Source of the DNA: Paracoccaceae bacterium
Lineage (GTDB): Bacteria > Pseudomonadota > Alphaproteobacteria > Rhodobacterales > Rhodobacteraceae
Reading direction: 5' to 3'
Length of the DNA stretch: 64,000 nucleotides
Assembly: GCA_026989355.1 (NCBI GenBank)
Contig: JALSJM010000002.1
Span: 186,001 to 250,000, forward strand
The translations under genes and the position numbers were made by a program. The notes beneath the pieces were generated by a model, which did no database searches, was not told where the DNA came from, and saw only the letters and a program-made list of their open reading frames with translations. How positions within the stretch are numbered: the stretch's first letter is position 1; each line of letters begins with the position of its first letter. Positions 52,534-62,156 of this stretch are shown here, piece by piece.

Positions 52534-55197
52534 GTGACCATCCAGAAAGCCACCGTAACGCCGATGATGGCGCAGTATCTCGAGATCAAGGAACAGCACA
52601 AGGATGCGCTCCTGTTCTACCGGATGGGTGATTTCTATGAAATGTTCTTTGATGATGCCGTGGCTGCGGCCGAGGCGCTGGATATCGCGCTCACGAAGCG
52701 CGGAAAGCATCTGGGGCAGGATATTCCGATGTGCGGTGTTCCGGTCCGGGCGGCCGAGAACTATTTCCAGACACTGATCCGCAAGGGTTTTCGCGTAGCC
52801 GTCTGCGAACAGATGGAAGATCCGGCCGAAGCCAGGAAGCGCGGCTCCAAAGCGGTGGTCAGACGCGAGGTGGTGCGCCTGGTAACCCCCGGTACACTGA
52901 CCGAGGATTCGCTTCTTGAGGCTCGCCGGCACAATTTCCTGGCGGCTTTCTCCGAGGTGCGTGATCTGGCGGCATTGGCCTGGGTTGACATATCTACAGG
53001 CACCTTTCACGTGATGTCCTGCCCCCCGGTCCGTCTTGGTCCCGAACTTGCGCGGCTCGGACCACGCGAGGTGCTGATCTCGGAAACGCGGCGCGAAAGA
53101 TATGAAGCTCTGATCACCGATATCGGTGGTGCCCCCACCCCGCTTGCCCCTGCCAGCTTCGACAGCACATCAGCCGAAAAGCGGCTTTGTGCCCAGTTCG
53201 GTGTGCAGACACTCGACGCATTCGGCCAGTTCTCGCGCGCCGAGCTCTCGGCAATGGGAGCGCTGATAGATTATCTTGAGCTTACCCAGCGCGGAAAGTT
53301 GCCGCTGCTGCGTCCCCCCCAGCGCGAAGCGCTTGATGGCGTGATGCAGATCGATGCCGCAACCCGGCGCAATCTCGAGCTTGTCGAAAGCATGAATGGC
53401 GGACGCGAAGGATCGCTTCTGCACGCTATCGACCGCACAATCACTGCCGCCGGTGCCCGTCTGCTTGAACAACGCCTTTCCAGCCCCTCGCGGCACCTTG
53501 AAGTGATCGAAGCCCGACAGGCATCCGTCGCTTTCATGTACGAACAGTCAGATCTGTCTCTGACTCTGCGTGATTTCCTGCGAAAATCGCCTGACATGGA
53601 CCGTGCGCTGTCACGCCTCGCCCTTGATCGCGGGGGGCCGCGCGACATGGCCGCGATCCGAAACGGTCTGGCACAGGCCAAGGCCCTGCATCGCATTCTG
53701 AAGGATCTCGAATTGCCGTCGCTTCTGGCCGAAGCCACGCGCGATCTTTCCGGCCATGACTCCGTGTTCCAGGCCCTTGATGAAGCCCTTGTGGCCGACC
53801 CCCCGGTCATTGCCCGCGAAGGTGGCTTCATTGCTCCCGGTCATGACCCTGAGCTGGATGAGATGCGCAAACTGCGTGACGAAGGCCGCAGCGTGATTGC
53901 CGCACTTCAGGAAAAATACATCGGGGAAACCGGTATTCAATCACTCAAGGTGAAGCATAACAACGTGTTGGGGTATTTCATCGAAACACCGGCGACTCAT
54001 GCGAAAAAGATGCTTTCCCCGCAGCTTTCCGAAACCTTCATCCATCGCCAGACCACGGCCAATGCCGTGCGCTTCACAACGCTTGAGCTTTCTGAGCTGG
54101 AAACCCGGATACACAATGCTGGCAATCGGGCAATCGAGATCGAAAAACGCCTCTATGAAAGTCTGAAAAAGAAAATTCTGGACCATTCCGCCGGAATATC
54201 TTCCGCCGCGCGTGCACTGGCTGAAATCGATCTGGCCACTGCTTTCGCCGATCTTGCAACAAACGAAAACTGGTGCTGCCCTTGCGTGGAGCGAAGCCGT
54301 GCTTTTGAAATAGAAGGGGGGCGTCATCCGGTTGTTGAGCAGGCATTGCGCCGACAGGCGGCCGAAGGCTTTGTTGCCAATGACTGCGACCTTTCCGATG
54401 GCTCGGACGGCGCGCATATCTGGCTGCTGACCGGCCCCAACATGTCGGGGAAATCGACTTTCCTGCGCCAGAATGCGCTGATTGCCCTTCTTGCGCAGGT
54501 TGGCACCTTCGTGCCGGCGCGCTCGGCCAGAATCGGCATGGTCAGCCAGCTTTTCAGCCGTGTCGGTGCATCAGACGACCTGGCCCGCGGGCGCTCGACC
54601 TTCATGGTCGAGATGGTTGAAACTGCAGCAATTCTGAATCAGGCCGACGAAAACGCACTGGTGATCCTTGATGAAATAGGCCGCGGGACAGCCACCTATG
54701 ATGGGCTTTCCATTGCCTGGGCCACGCTTGAGCATCTGCATGATGCAAATCGGTGCCGCGCCCTTTTCGCCACCCACTATCATGAACTCACGAATCTTGC
54801 CGCCCGTCTTGCCGGCCTGCAAAACGCAACTGTCTCCGTGAAGGAATGGGAGGGCAAGGTGATCTTTCTGCACGAGGTTCGCAAAGGTACGGCAGATCGC
54901 TCTTATGGTGTGCAGGTGGCACGCCTGGCCGGGCTGCCCGAAGCGGTGATCGAGCGCGCCAGAATTGTGCTTGAAGCGCTTGAAAAAGGCGAACGCGAAG
55001 GCGGAGGCACCCAAAAAGCCCTGATCGACGATCTGCCCCTGTTCAAGGCTGCTCCCCCCAAGCCCGCGCCATCGGCAAACAACAGGATTTCGCCGCTGGA
55101 AGAGCGCATGAAGAAAGCCTGCCCCGACGACATGACGCCAAGGCAGGCCCTTGATCTGATCTATGAACTGAAAACCCTTGTGGAAGACGGTGGTTGA
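52534..55197 (+). CDS. mutS: DNA mismatch repair protein MutS
   Basis: 887 residues from a GTG at 52534 (GGGGGGAC upstream); the frame is open from 52486. The N-terminus TPMMAQYLEIKEQHKDALLFYRMGDFYEMFFDDA has the mismatch-binding Phe-x-Glu (GDFYEMF). ATPase motifs: LLTGPNMSGKSTFLRQNALIALLAQVGTFVPA, FMVEMVETAAIL, VILDEIGRGTATYDGLSIAWATLEHLHD and FATHYHEL. It recognises mispairs and starts repair with MutL. The length is usual. It converges on grpE with a 3-nt gap. The start choice is based on the GTG being closest to the conserved beginning. Confidence 0.96.
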   Translation: MTIQKATVTPMMAQYLEIKEQHKDALLFYRMGDFYEMFFDDAVAAAEALDIALTKRGKHLGQDIPMCGVPVRAAENYFQTLIRKGFRVAVCEQMEDPAEARKRGSKAVVRREVVRLVTPGTLTEDSLLEARRHNFLAAFSEVRDLAALAWVDISTGTFHVMSCPPVRLGPELARLGPREVLISETRRERYEALITDIGGAPTPLAPASFDSTSAEKRLCAQFGVQTLDAFGQFSRAELSAMGALIDYLELTQRGKLPLLRPPQREALDGVMQIDAATRRNLELVESMNGGREGSLLHAIDRTITAAGARLLEQRLSSPSRHLEVIEARQASVAFMYEQSDLSLTLRDFLRKSPDMDRALSRLALDRGGPRDMAAIRNGLAQAKALHRILKDLELPSLLAEATRDLSGHDSVFQALDEALVADPPVIAREGGFIAPGHDPELDEMRKLRDEGRSVIAALQEKYIGETGIQSLKVKHNNVLGYFIETPATHAKKMLSPQLSETFIHRQTTANAVRFTTLELSELETRIHNAGNRAIEIEKRLYESLKKKILDHSAGISSAARALAEIDLATAFADLATNENWCCPCVERSRAFEIEGGRHPVVEQALRRQAAEGFVANDCDLSDGSDGAHIWLLTGPNMSGKSTFLRQNALIALLAQVGTFVPARSARIGMVSQLFSRVGASDDLARGRSTFMVEMVETAAILNQADENALVILDEIGRGTATYDGLSIAWATLEHLHDANRCRALFATHYHELTNLAARLAGLQNATVSVKEWEGKVIFLHEVRKGTADRSYGVQVARLAGLPEAVIERARIVLEALEKGEREGGGTQKALIDDLPLFKAAPPKPAPSANNRISPLEERMKKACPDDMTPRQALDLIYELKTLVEDGG

Positions 55198-55200
55198 GGC

Positions 55201-55779
55201 CTATTGCTTCTGACTGTCTGCGGGCGTCGAGGAAACACCCACCTGCGCAGGGCGCAACAGGCGATCATGCAGGATGAATCCATCGCTGTTCACCTGGATG
55301 ATCTCGCCTGCGCGGGTGCCGGGTACGGGCGCTTCGAACATTGCCTCGTGCAGCTGGGGATCGAACTTATCGCCCACCTGTGGTGCGACAGGAACAATTC
55401 CGTGTTTTTCGAAAACCCGGATCAGCTCCTTCATGGTAAGTTCGATCCCTTCGATCAGCGCCTCCGATGCCACACTCTGCTCTTCCGTGGCCGCCTCGAT
55501 GGCACGCTTCAGGTTATCATAAACCGGCAACAGATCACGCGCCAGCTTCGAACCACCGTATTTTTCGGCTTCGCGCCGATCCCGTTCGCCCCGTTTACGA
55601 ATGTTTTCGGCATCCGCAAGTGCACGCATGAAGCGGTCCTTGTATTCGTCGCGTTCCTGACGCAGCGCTTCAATATCGCTCACCTCGTCGCTGGCCGGCG
55701 CATCCGTTTCCGGCATTTCTGCCGTTGAATCCTGATCCTGAGCCTCTTCAGCGATGGTTTCCTGTTTCTCTTCAGCCAT
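55201..55779 (-). CDS. grpE: Nucleotide exchange factor GrpE
   Basis: 192 residues. An acidic, variable N-terminus (EEAQDQDSTAEMPETDAPASDEVSD) leads to the coiled-coil DIEALRQERDEYKDRFMRALADAENIRKRGERDRREAEKYG, then the beta domain GDKFDPQLHEAMFEAPVPGTRAGEIIQVNSDGFILHDRLLRPAQVGVS. It exchanges ADP for ATP on DnaK. It is 16 nt after hrcA in the same minus-strand operon. All signatures are present. Confidence 0.96.
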   Translation of the reverse strand: MAEEKQETIAEEAQDQDSTAEMPETDAPASDEVSDIEALRQERDEYKDRFMRALADAENIRKRGERDRREAEKYGGSKLARDLLPVYDNLKRAIEAATEEQSVASEALIEGIELTMKELIRVFEKHGIVPVAPQVGDKFDPQLHEAMFEAPVPGTRAGEIIQVNSDGFILHDRLLRPAQVGVSSTPADSQKQ

Positions 55780-55795
55780 GTTTCAGTTTCATCCC

Positions 55796-56872
55796 TTAGC
55801 CTTGATCGGAAAGCAGCCTGCCCACGAATTGCGCCGTATAGTCCACGATCGGAACGATCCGACCATAGTTCAGGCGTGTGGGCCCGATCACTCCGATCGC
55901 GCCGATAATCTTCCGGTCCGTGTTCATATAGGGAGAAACAACCAAAGATGAACCCGAAAGTGAGAAGAGTTTGTTCTCGGAGCCGATAAAAATGCGCACC
56001 CCTTCGCCTTTTTCTGCCAGCTCGAGGAATTCTGCAATGTCACGCTTGCGCTCAAGATCGTCGAACAGTTCCTTGATGCGCTCAAGGTCTTCTGCCGCCG
56101 CGTCATCAACCAGAAGATTGGCCCGACCGCGGACTATCAGTCGTTCATAGGGCTCACCGGCATTTTCCCACAGGGCCACTCCGCTCTCGACCAGCTCGCG
56201 CGCGAGCCTGTCAAGCTCTTGCCGCCGGATCTTTATTTCCCTGGTGATGATGTTACGCAGTTCCTGAAGGGTTCGCCCTTCGGCCAGTGCGTTAAGAAAA
56301 TTGGCTGCTTCGCGCATTGATGAAGGTGTCTGCCCCGCTGGCGGGGTGAATACCCGGTTTTCAACCTGTCCGTCGGCAAAGACAAGAACCACAAGAGCGC
56401 GATCGGGTGCCAGGCTGACAAATTCGATATGACGGATCGGTGCCTCGTGCTTGGGAGCAAGCACCAGGCTTGCACCATGCGTGAGCCCTGACAGGACGGC
56501 CCCCACCCGATCAAGCACCGTGCCGATTTCGGTATCGTTCGTGCCATGTGTCACGCCAAGGCTTCGATCGAGTTTTTCGCGATCCTCCACATCAAGGTCT
56601 CCAACCTCCAGCAGCCCGTCCACAAACAGCCGCAGCCCCAGTTCGGTTGGCACGCGGCCAGCCGAAACATGCGGTGATTCGAGAAGGCCCAGATGTTCCA
56701 GATCCTGCATCACGTTGCGCACCGTAGCAGCGCTGATCTGCTCGCTCAGGCTCCGCGTCAGCGTACGAGACCCCACCGGCGCACCGGTTTCGAGATACCC
56801 TTCCACCAGCAACCGAAAAACCTCACGGCTGCGGCTGTTCAACTGTTCCAGAAGCTCTGCTTGGGCATTCAT
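55796..56872 (-). CDS. hrcA: Heat-inducible transcription repressor HrcA
   Basis: 358 residues. The N-terminal winged helix (VFRLLVEGYLETGAPVGSRTLTRSLSEQISAATVRNVMQDLEHLGLLESPHVSAGRVPTELGLRLFVDGLL) matches the HrcA family, followed by GAF-like and inserted dimerising domains. It represses groESL-type operons by binding CIRCE (an inverted repeat); no CIRCE is seen in this window, so its targets lie elsewhere. It is co-transcribed with grpE, from the TTGACC-16-TTTAAT promoter upstream. Confidence 0.95.
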   Translation of the reverse strand: MNAQAELLEQLNSRSREVFRLLVEGYLETGAPVGSRTLTRSLSEQISAATVRNVMQDLEHLGLLESPHVSAGRVPTELGLRLFVDGLLEVGDLDVEDREKLDRSLGVTHGTNDTEIGTVLDRVGAVLSGLTHGASLVLAPKHEAPIRHIEFVSLAPDRALVVLVFADGQVENRVFTPPAGQTPSSMREAANFLNALAEGRTLQELRNIITREIKIRRQELDRLARELVESGVALWENAGEPYERLIVRGRANLLVDDAAAEDLERIKELFDDLERKRDIAEFLELAEKGEGVRIFIGSENKLFSLSGSSLVVSPYMNTDRKIIGAIGVIGPTRLNYGRIVPIVDYTAQFVGRLLSDQG

Positions 56873-56897
56873 CGGCCTACCTCATGGATCAAATGCC

Positions 56898-56925
56898 ATT
56901 AAAGGCGTCCAGGGGCACAGGTCAA
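56898..56925 (-). promoter_or_regulatory. Probable promoter of hrcA-grpE
   Basis: TTGACC (56925-56920), 16 nt, TTTAAT (56903-56898) on the minus strand, 25 nt before the hrcA ATG. Both boxes match the sigma-70 consensus at five of six positions. Confidence 0.6.
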
Positions 56926-56989
56926 TCGGGCTTGCCATTCATGCGAGCACAAGGGTATCTGGACCCGGCATCACATGGAAGGACGAAAC

Positions 56990-57700
56990 ATGCGCCCCTC
57001 TGGCAGGAATCTAGATCAGTTGCGCCCGATTTCAATTGAAACCGGCATTACGAAACACGCTGAAGGCAGCTGTCTGATGCGTATCGGAGATACCCATGTG
57101 CTGTGCACGGCCACGCTCGAAGAGCGTGTGCCACCATTTCTGCGCAACACGGGACTGGGCTGGGTAACCGCCGAATACGGCATGCTGCCGCGCGCCACCA
57201 ACACGAGAACACGGCGCGAAGCGAAAAACGGCCAGTCGGGTCGCACCCAGGAAATCCAGCGCCTGATCGGCCGGGCCCTGCGTGCGGGCATTGATCGTTC
57301 GGCTCTTGGCGAACGGCAGATCACCATTGATTGCGATGTGCTTCAGGCCGACGGCGGCACCCGGTGCGCCGCAATCACCGGGGGCTGGGTGGCCCTGCGG
57401 CTTGCTGTGAACAGGCTTTTGAAAGCCAGCGAAATCACCACTGATCCGCTGGCTGCGCCGGTTGCTGCCGTAAGCTGCGGTATCTATGCCGGTCAGCCAG
57501 TGCTTGATCTGGATTATGCAGAAGACAGCGAAGCCGGAGTTGACGGAAATTTCGTGATGCTGGGCAATGGTAATATGATCGAGGTACAGATATCAGCCGA
57601 GGGCGCCACCTTTACCCGCGGTCAGATGGATGCGATGCTGAAACTGGCCGACAAGGGCATTGAAAAACTTGTCGCCGCGCAAAAGGCCGCGGTGATCTGA
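56990..57700 (+). CDS. rph: Ribonuclease PH
   Basis: 236 residues from [19 protein letters not shown] at 56990, with AAGGACGAAAC before it; an ATG at 56975 adds only MEGRN. Motifs: [77 protein letters not shown] and [16 protein letters not shown]. It trims the 3' ends of tRNA precursors with phosphate. It shares one base with rdgB (TGATG). It starts the run rph-rdgB-hemW-DUF454 and diverges from hrcA. Confidence 0.97.
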   Translation: MRPSGRNLDQLRPISIETGITKHAEGSCLMRIGDTHVLCTATLEERVPPFLRNTGLGWVTAEYGMLPRATNTRTRREAKNGQSGRTQEIQRLIGRALRAGIDRSALGERQITIDCDVLQADGGTRCAAITGGWVALRLAVNRLLKASEITTDPLAAPVAAVSCGIYAGQPVLDLDYAEDSEAGVDGNFVMLGNGNMIEVQISAEGATFTRGQMDAMLKLADKGIEKLVAAQKAAVI

Positions 57701-58308
57701 TGCGGCGCCTTGACGGCAAAAGGCTGGTGATCGCCACCCACAATACCGGAAAACTTGCCGAGATCGGCGCGCTTCTGACCCCTTTCGGAATAAGCGTTAC
57801 CTCTGTAGCCGACCTCGGACTGGAAGAACCTGAAGAAACCGAGGAAAGCTTTGCCGGTAATGCCCGTATCAAGGCACATTTTGCAGCACAGGCGAGCGGC
57901 CTGCCGGCCCTTTCGGATGATAGCGGCGTTTGTGTCGAGGCCCTTGGCGGAGCGCCCGGGGTACATACCGCAGACTGGGCTGAAACAGCCTCGGGGCGCA
58001 ATTTTTCCGTGGCAATGCAAAAGGTTCGGGATCAGCTTGCAGCCCGTCATGCGCCTGAACCGTGGCGGGCCTCGTTTCATTGTGTTCTCTGCCTTGCATG
58101 GCCTGATGGGCATGATGAGATATTCGAAGGCCGCGTTGATGGCCGGCTCGTATGGCCCGCAAGAGGCGTACAGGGTTTCGGTTTTGATCCGATGTTTCTT
58201 CCCGATGGCGAAACAGAAACCTTCGGTGAAATGGACCCCGCGCGAAAAAAGGAAATCAGCCACCGCGCCGATGCCTTCGCCAGGCTGATCCGTGCCTGCC
58301 TTGCCTGA
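57700..58308 (+). CDS. rdgB: XTP/dITP diphosphatase (RdgB/Ham1)
   Basis: 202 residues starting [26 protein letters not shown] (the SxNxxK-like THNTGK motif), SFAGNARIKAHFAAQASGLPALSDDSGVCVEALGGAPGV, GFGFDPMFLPDG and ISHRADAFARL. It removes deaminated purine nucleotides (ITP, XTP) from the pool. It begins inside the rph stop and its end overlaps hemW by 17 nt. Identification is secure. Confidence 0.96.
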   Translation: MRRLDGKRLVIATHNTGKLAEIGALLTPFGISVTSVADLGLEEPEETEESFAGNARIKAHFAAQASGLPALSDDSGVCVEALGGAPGVHTADWAETASGRNFSVAMQKVRDQLAARHAPEPWRASFHCVLCLAWPDGHDEIFEGRVDGRLVWPARGVQGFGFDPMFLPDGETETFGEMDPARKKEISHRADAFARLIRACLA

Positions 58309-59461
58309 AGACTGGCAGGAAGCAGGTTTCGGCCTTTATGTGCACTGGCCTTTCTGTCAGGCGAAATGCCCCTATTGCGATTTCAACTCGCATGTGGCTG
58401 GCAGTATCGATCATCACCGCTGGACCGGTGCTTATCGCCGCGAAATCGCCCGCCTCCGGGAATTGACAGGCCCCCGGGTTCTGAGTTCGATCTTCTTCGG
58501 TGGCGGTACACCCAGCATGATGCAAGCCGAAACGGTACAGGCCGTAATCGAAGCGGCTCACGAAGCCTGGGATCTTGCCAACGACTGCGAAATCTCGCTT
58601 GAAGCCAATCCGACTTCGGCCGAGGCTGCACGGTTTCACGAATATGCCGCAGCCGGGGTCAATCGCGTCTCTGTCGGGGTGCAGGCCCTGAACGACAACG
58701 ATCTGAGACGCCTCGGGCGCATGCATGACGCAACCGAAGCTCTGAATGCCGTTGAAACGGCCCGAGACATTTTTCCGCGCGTCAGTTTTGATCTGATCTA
58801 TGCGCGTCAGGATCAGACCCTGAGCGCCTGGAAAGACGAACTCGAAACGGCTCTTGATCTGGAGCCGGATCATCTTTCGCTTTATCAGCTGACCATCGAA
58901 CCCCAGACAGCTTTCGGCTCTCTGGCCCGCGCCGGCAAATTGCACGGATTGCCAGACGAGGACCTTGCAGCAGACATGTACGATCTCACACAGGAACTGT
59001 GCGATAAGGCCGGCCTGCCCTGCTATGAGATCTCCAACCATGCTCCCGAAGGGCAGCAATCAATCCACAACCTGATCTATTGGCGCTACGGAGATTACGC
59101 GGGAATCGGCCCGGGTGCCCATGGGCGCCTGACATTGTCCGGACAGCGCCATGCAACCGAAGCCTGCCGCAATCCCGGTGCATGGCTTGAAGCCGTGGAA
59201 GGCGGCCACACGCCGGAGGTTTCAGTACAACCCATTCCCCCTGTCGATCAGGCCCGAGAATATCTGATGATGGGATTGCGCCTGAGTGAAGGGGTATCCT
59301 TATCAAGAATGGATAAACTGTCCCGGAATAGTCTTCGGTCTGAAAAGCTGGACATGTTCCAGGGCATGGGGCTTCTGATGCAAGTTGATGATCGCCTGCA
59401 AGCAACACCGCGTGGCAGAATTGTTCTGAACGCCGTGTTGCGCGAACTCATGGAAGACTGA
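58292..59461 (+). CDS. hemW: Haem chaperone/radical SAM protein HemW
   Basis: 389 residues from a GTG at 58292, overlapping rdgB by 17 nt. The radical SAM motif is LYVHWPFCQAKCPYCDFNSH (CxxxCxxC); the diagnostic HNXXYW motif is in QSIHNLIYWRYGDYAGIGPGAHGR, which separates HemW from true coproporphyrinogen oxidases (HemN). FFGGGTPSMM, ANPTSAEAARF and GVQALNDNDLRRLGRMH are also typical. It binds and delivers haem rather than making it. Its stop is 1 nt before the DUF454 start. Confidence 0.93.
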   Translation: MPALPEDWQEAGFGLYVHWPFCQAKCPYCDFNSHVAGSIDHHRWTGAYRREIARLRELTGPRVLSSIFFGGGTPSMMQAETVQAVIEAAHEAWDLANDCEISLEANPTSAEAARFHEYAAAGVNRVSVGVQALNDNDLRRLGRMHDATEALNAVETARDIFPRVSFDLIYARQDQTLSAWKDELETALDLEPDHLSLYQLTIEPQTAFGSLARAGKLHGLPDEDLAADMYDLTQELCDKAGLPCYEISNHAPEGQQSIHNLIYWRYGDYAGIGPGAHGRLTLSGQRHATEACRNPGAWLEAVEGGHTPEVSVQPIPPVDQAREYLMMGLRLSEGVSLSRMDKLSRNSLRSEKLDMFQGMGLLMQVDDRLQATPRGRIVLNAVLRELMED

Positions 59462-59462
59462 C

Positions 59463-59816
59463 ATGAAGGTGATCTGGCTCATGCTTGGACTTGCAGCTCT
59501 TTCGCTTGGCGCGATCGGAGCCTTTGTGCCCCTGCTGCCCACCGTTCCGCTGATACTGCTTGCCGCCTTTTTCTTTTCGCAATCTTCCGAGCGCCTTCAT
59601 GACTGGCTTCACAACCATCCGAGTTTCGGCCCGGCAATTCAGAACTGGAACGAGCACGGAGCAATAGATCGGCGCGCGAAGATTTTGGCATCTGCCTCTA
59701 TTGCTGCGGCCGTGGGCTTTTCGCTCTTGCTGGGGCTGAAACCCTGGATTCTGCTTCTTCAGGCTGCAATCCTGTGTGCGGTTCTCATCTTTATCTGGAG
59801 TCGGCCGGAGGTGTAG
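59463..59816 (+). CDS. DUF454 (YbaN-like) inner-membrane protein
   Basis: 117 residues with helices at LMLGLAALSLGAIGAFVPLLPTVPLILLAAFFF and VGFSLLLGLKPWILLLQAAILCAVLIFIW. The segment GAFVPLLPTVPLILLAAFFFSQSSERLHDWLHNHPSFGPAIQNWNEHGAI is diagnostic for DUF454/YbaN, of unknown function. It begins 1 nt after hemW. Its end overlaps the parB end by 26 nt, both genes being convergent. Confidence 0.9.
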   Translation: MKVIWLMLGLAALSLGAIGAFVPLLPTVPLILLAAFFFSQSSERLHDWLHNHPSFGPAIQNWNEHGAIDRRAKILASASIAAAVGFSLLLGLKPWILLLQAAILCAVLIFIWSRPEV

Positions 59817-60696
59817 CCGAAAGCAGCCGGCACAGATCATCAAGCTCTTCCAGAGACTTGTAGGAAATTGTCAGGCTTCCGTTTTCCTGCCCCGGAACAT
59901 GATTGATTGCAACCTTCATGCCAAGATTGGCCGCAAGATCCGCTTCGAGGGCCCGCGTATCGGCATCCTTTTCCGGGCGATCACGCCGAATCCTGGCAGT
60001 TGATGCCGGCTTCTTCACCAGGCGCTCGGTCTCACGCACCGAAAGCTTTTTCCGGATCACCTCGCGCGCCAGGACTGCCGGATCTTCGGCCGTGATCAAT
60101 GCGCGCGCATGGCCCGCCGAAAGCTTTCCTTCACGCAGATACCCCTGAACTTCATCGGGAAGGCTCAGAAGCCGCATCAGGTTGGCAATATGGCTTCGGC
60201 TCTTGCCAAGCGCCTGGGCCAATATTTCCTGAGTATGGCCAAACCGGTCCATGAGCTGACGATAGCCTGCCGCTTCTTCGATCGGGTTCAGGTCGGTGCG
60301 CTGAATATTTTCGATTATCGCGATTTCCAGAACTTCTGCATCGCTGTATTCCCGGATGATTGCCGGCACCTCGTGCAACTGCGCCAATTGTGCGGCCCGC
60401 CATCTCCTTTCACCGGCAACTATTTGGTAAGGCACTGATTTATCAGTGGTTTTTCTAACGATCAGGGGCTGGATAATACCCTTTTCCCTGATCGATCTGG
60501 CCAATTCCTCCAGATCTTCCTGCAAGAAATCCCGACGCGGCTGGTCCGGGTTCGGGCTGATCTTTTCGATTGGAATTGTTCTGTCCGCCAGAGGGGCGGA
60601 AAACGGTTCTTCATCGGAAACCTCTGATCCGACATCTGCCATCAGCGCGGAAAGACCTCGTCCGAGACCGCGTCGTTCGCGTTTCTTGTCAGCCAT
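59791..60696 (-). CDS. parB: Chromosome partitioning protein ParB
   Basis: 301 residues with GGAGAAGTGGA before the ATG. The N-terminus KKRERRGLGRGLSALMADVG is the ParA-activating peptide. ParB/Spo0J domain: IPIEKISPNPDQPRRDF, GIIQPLIVRKT, YQIVAGERRWRAAQLAQLHEVPAIIREY and the HTH with AQALGKSRSHIANLMRLLSLP. It binds parS (perfect site at 62100-62115) and moves the origin with ParA. It uses CTP in known relatives. The downstream end overlaps the DUF454 gene by 26 nt. parA follows upstream by 37 nt. Confidence 0.97.
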   Translation of the reverse strand: MADKKRERRGLGRGLSALMADVGSEVSDEEPFSAPLADRTIPIEKISPNPDQPRRDFLQEDLEELARSIREKGIIQPLIVRKTTDKSVPYQIVAGERRWRAAQLAQLHEVPAIIREYSDAEVLEIAIIENIQRTDLNPIEEAAGYRQLMDRFGHTQEILAQALGKSRSHIANLMRLLSLPDEVQGYLREGKLSAGHARALITAEDPAVLAREVIRKKLSVRETERLVKKPASTARIRRDRPEKDADTRALEADLAANLGMKVAINHVPGQENGSLTISYKSLEELDDLCRLLSATPPADSR

Positions 60697-60733
60697 TCCA
60701 CTTCTCCGATGCTGCTGGTTCCTTTGCCTGAGC

Positions 60734-61534
60734 CTACATCTTGTTGCGCTTGATCACCTCACGCGCCAAGGCACGATACGCAAGGCTGCCCTTCGAGGTT
60801 GGATCATATTCCAACACCGGCATCCCAAAGGAAGGCGCTTCGCTCAGTCTCACATTACGCGGTATGACAGTTTTGAACACCAGGTCACCCAGGTTTTCGC
60901 GCGCATCTGCCTCGACCTGCCGTGAAAGGTTGTTTCTCCGATCATACATCGTCAAGACAATGCCTTCATAGCGCAGGTTCTTCTTTGCAGTCTGGCTTAC
61001 CTCTCGCTTTGTCAGCATAAGCTGCGAAAGCCCCTCTAGAGCAAAGAATTCGCTCTGTAACGGAACCAGAAGGGAATCTGCCGCGACCATCGCATTGATC
61101 GTAAGCAGGTTGAGAGACGGCGGACAATCGATCAGGACAAAATCGAATCCGCCCTCCTCCATCGCTGGCCGATAAAGCGCGCCATGCAGAAGAAAACTGC
61201 GTTTTTCATTGGATATCAGTTCGATGTCTGCCGAGCTCAGATCGGTTGTGGCCGGAACGATTGACAACCGTTCCGTATCGGTTTTCTTGACAATATCGGG
61301 CAAGTCAGCCTCTCCGAGCAACAGGTCATATGTGTTCAGCCCGCGATCCTCCACCTCGATCCCAAGTCCGGTTGATGCATTTCCCTGCGGATCAAGATCT
61401 ATCAGAAGCACCTCGAACCCTTCGGCCGCCAGGGCGGCACCCAGATTTATCGCCGTGGTGGTTTTGCCGACACCACCCTTCTGATTGGCAACAGCGATAA
61501 TCTTCGGCTTGCGGCCTGGCACCGGCTCAGACAT
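60734..61534 (-). CDS. parA: Chromosome partitioning ATPase ParA
   Basis: 266 residues. The Walker A is IIAVANQKGGVGKTTTAINLGAALA (deviant KGGVGKTT), then LLIDLDPQGNASTGLG and FVLIDCPPSLNLLTINAM. It forms the ATP-dependent gradient on the nucleoid that drags ParB-parS complexes. It overlaps rsmG by 8 nt and leads to parB after 37 nt. The N-terminus [11 protein letters not shown] precedes the core. Confidence 0.97.
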   Translation of the reverse strand: MSEPVPGRKPKIIAVANQKGGVGKTTTAINLGAALAAEGFEVLLIDLDPQGNASTGLGIEVEDRGLNTYDLLLGEADLPDIVKKTDTERLSIVPATTDLSSADIELISNEKRSFLLHGALYRPAMEEGGFDFVLIDCPPSLNLLTINAMVAADSLLVPLQSEFFALEGLSQLMLTKREVSQTAKKNLRYEGIVLTMYDRRNNLSRQVEADARENLGDLVFKTVIPRNVRLSEAPSFGMPVLEYDPTSKGSLAYRALAREVIKRNKM

Positions 61535-62156
61535 TCTGAATGTCTCCCATTTTCAGGATCACGGCAGACGGATCCGTGCTGCTCGGGATTTTTTCTAATC
61601 GAAATCGCCACCGGGCAACAGCCGTTTTCAGCTCGTTTTCTGCATTTGCGCCCTTCGGAAATATTGCTACACCCACAGAAGAAAGATGACGGTGCGCATA
61701 ACCGATCAACTTGTCAAGAGGCGCCAGAGCGCGTGCCGTAACAACATCTGCCGCCTGGGGGGGCGCCACCTCGATCCGCTCACACAGCACCTTCGCATCA
61801 ACCCCGGTTTCCCGAAGCACCGTATTCATGAAGGCCACCTTGCGTGTATCGCTTTCGATCAGCGTGAACTTTGCGCCTGAACGGGATTCAGCTGCAAGAA
61901 TCGCAAGCACAACACCAGGAAAACCACCACCGGATCCAAGATCAGCCCATCTTGTGGCCCTTACAGGAGCTAACCCCAATATCTGTGCCGAATCGGCAAA
62001 ATGTCTATCCCACATCTCGGACAGGGTGCGGTCTGAAACCAGATTTATCCTGGGATTCCACTTTTTCAGAAGCGCCGCGTGTATTTCAAGCCGCTGCATT
62101 GTTTCACGTGAAACACTGAACGCGCGCTGAAAGCGCACCCTTCCGGAATCGCTCAT
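61527..62156 (-). CDS. rsmG: 16S rRNA (guanine-N7)-methyltransferase RsmG
   Basis: 209 residues. [29 protein letters not shown] and [18 protein letters not shown] (SAM motif I) are the family marks; [17 protein letters not shown] follows. It methylates G527 of 16S rRNA. It overlaps mnmG by 4 nt and parA by 8 nt. The parS site lies inside codons near its N-terminus (FSVSRET). Confidence 0.96.
   Translation of the reverse strand: MSDSGRVRFQRAFSVSRETMQRLEIHAALLKKWNPRINLVSDRTLSEMWDRHFADSAQILGLAPVRATRWADLGSGGGFPGVVLAILAAESRSGAKFTLIESDTRKVAFMNTVLRETGVDAKVLCERIEVAPPQAADVVTARALAPLDKLIGYAHRHLSSVGVAIFPKGANAENELKTAVARWRFRLEKIPSSTDPSAVILKMGDIQNV
62100..62115. other. parS centromere-like site
   Basis: TGTTTCACGTGAAACA is the perfect 16-bp parS consensus palindrome. 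It is inside the 5' part of rsmG (coding VSRET region), 565 nt from the parA start. ParB from this window should bind and spread here. One site was spotted; others could lie outside. Confidence 0.92.

Noticed and set aside
52402-53010. Extended maeB start giving a 955-residue protein
   Set aside because: The extension is antisense to the beginning of mutS; the family start MSDNTKITPEEAL at 52401 fits homologues.
56873-56989. CIRCE element near hrcA
   Set aside because: No TTAGCACTC-N9-GAGTGCTAA-like repeat was found; only a sigma-70-type promoter is visible.
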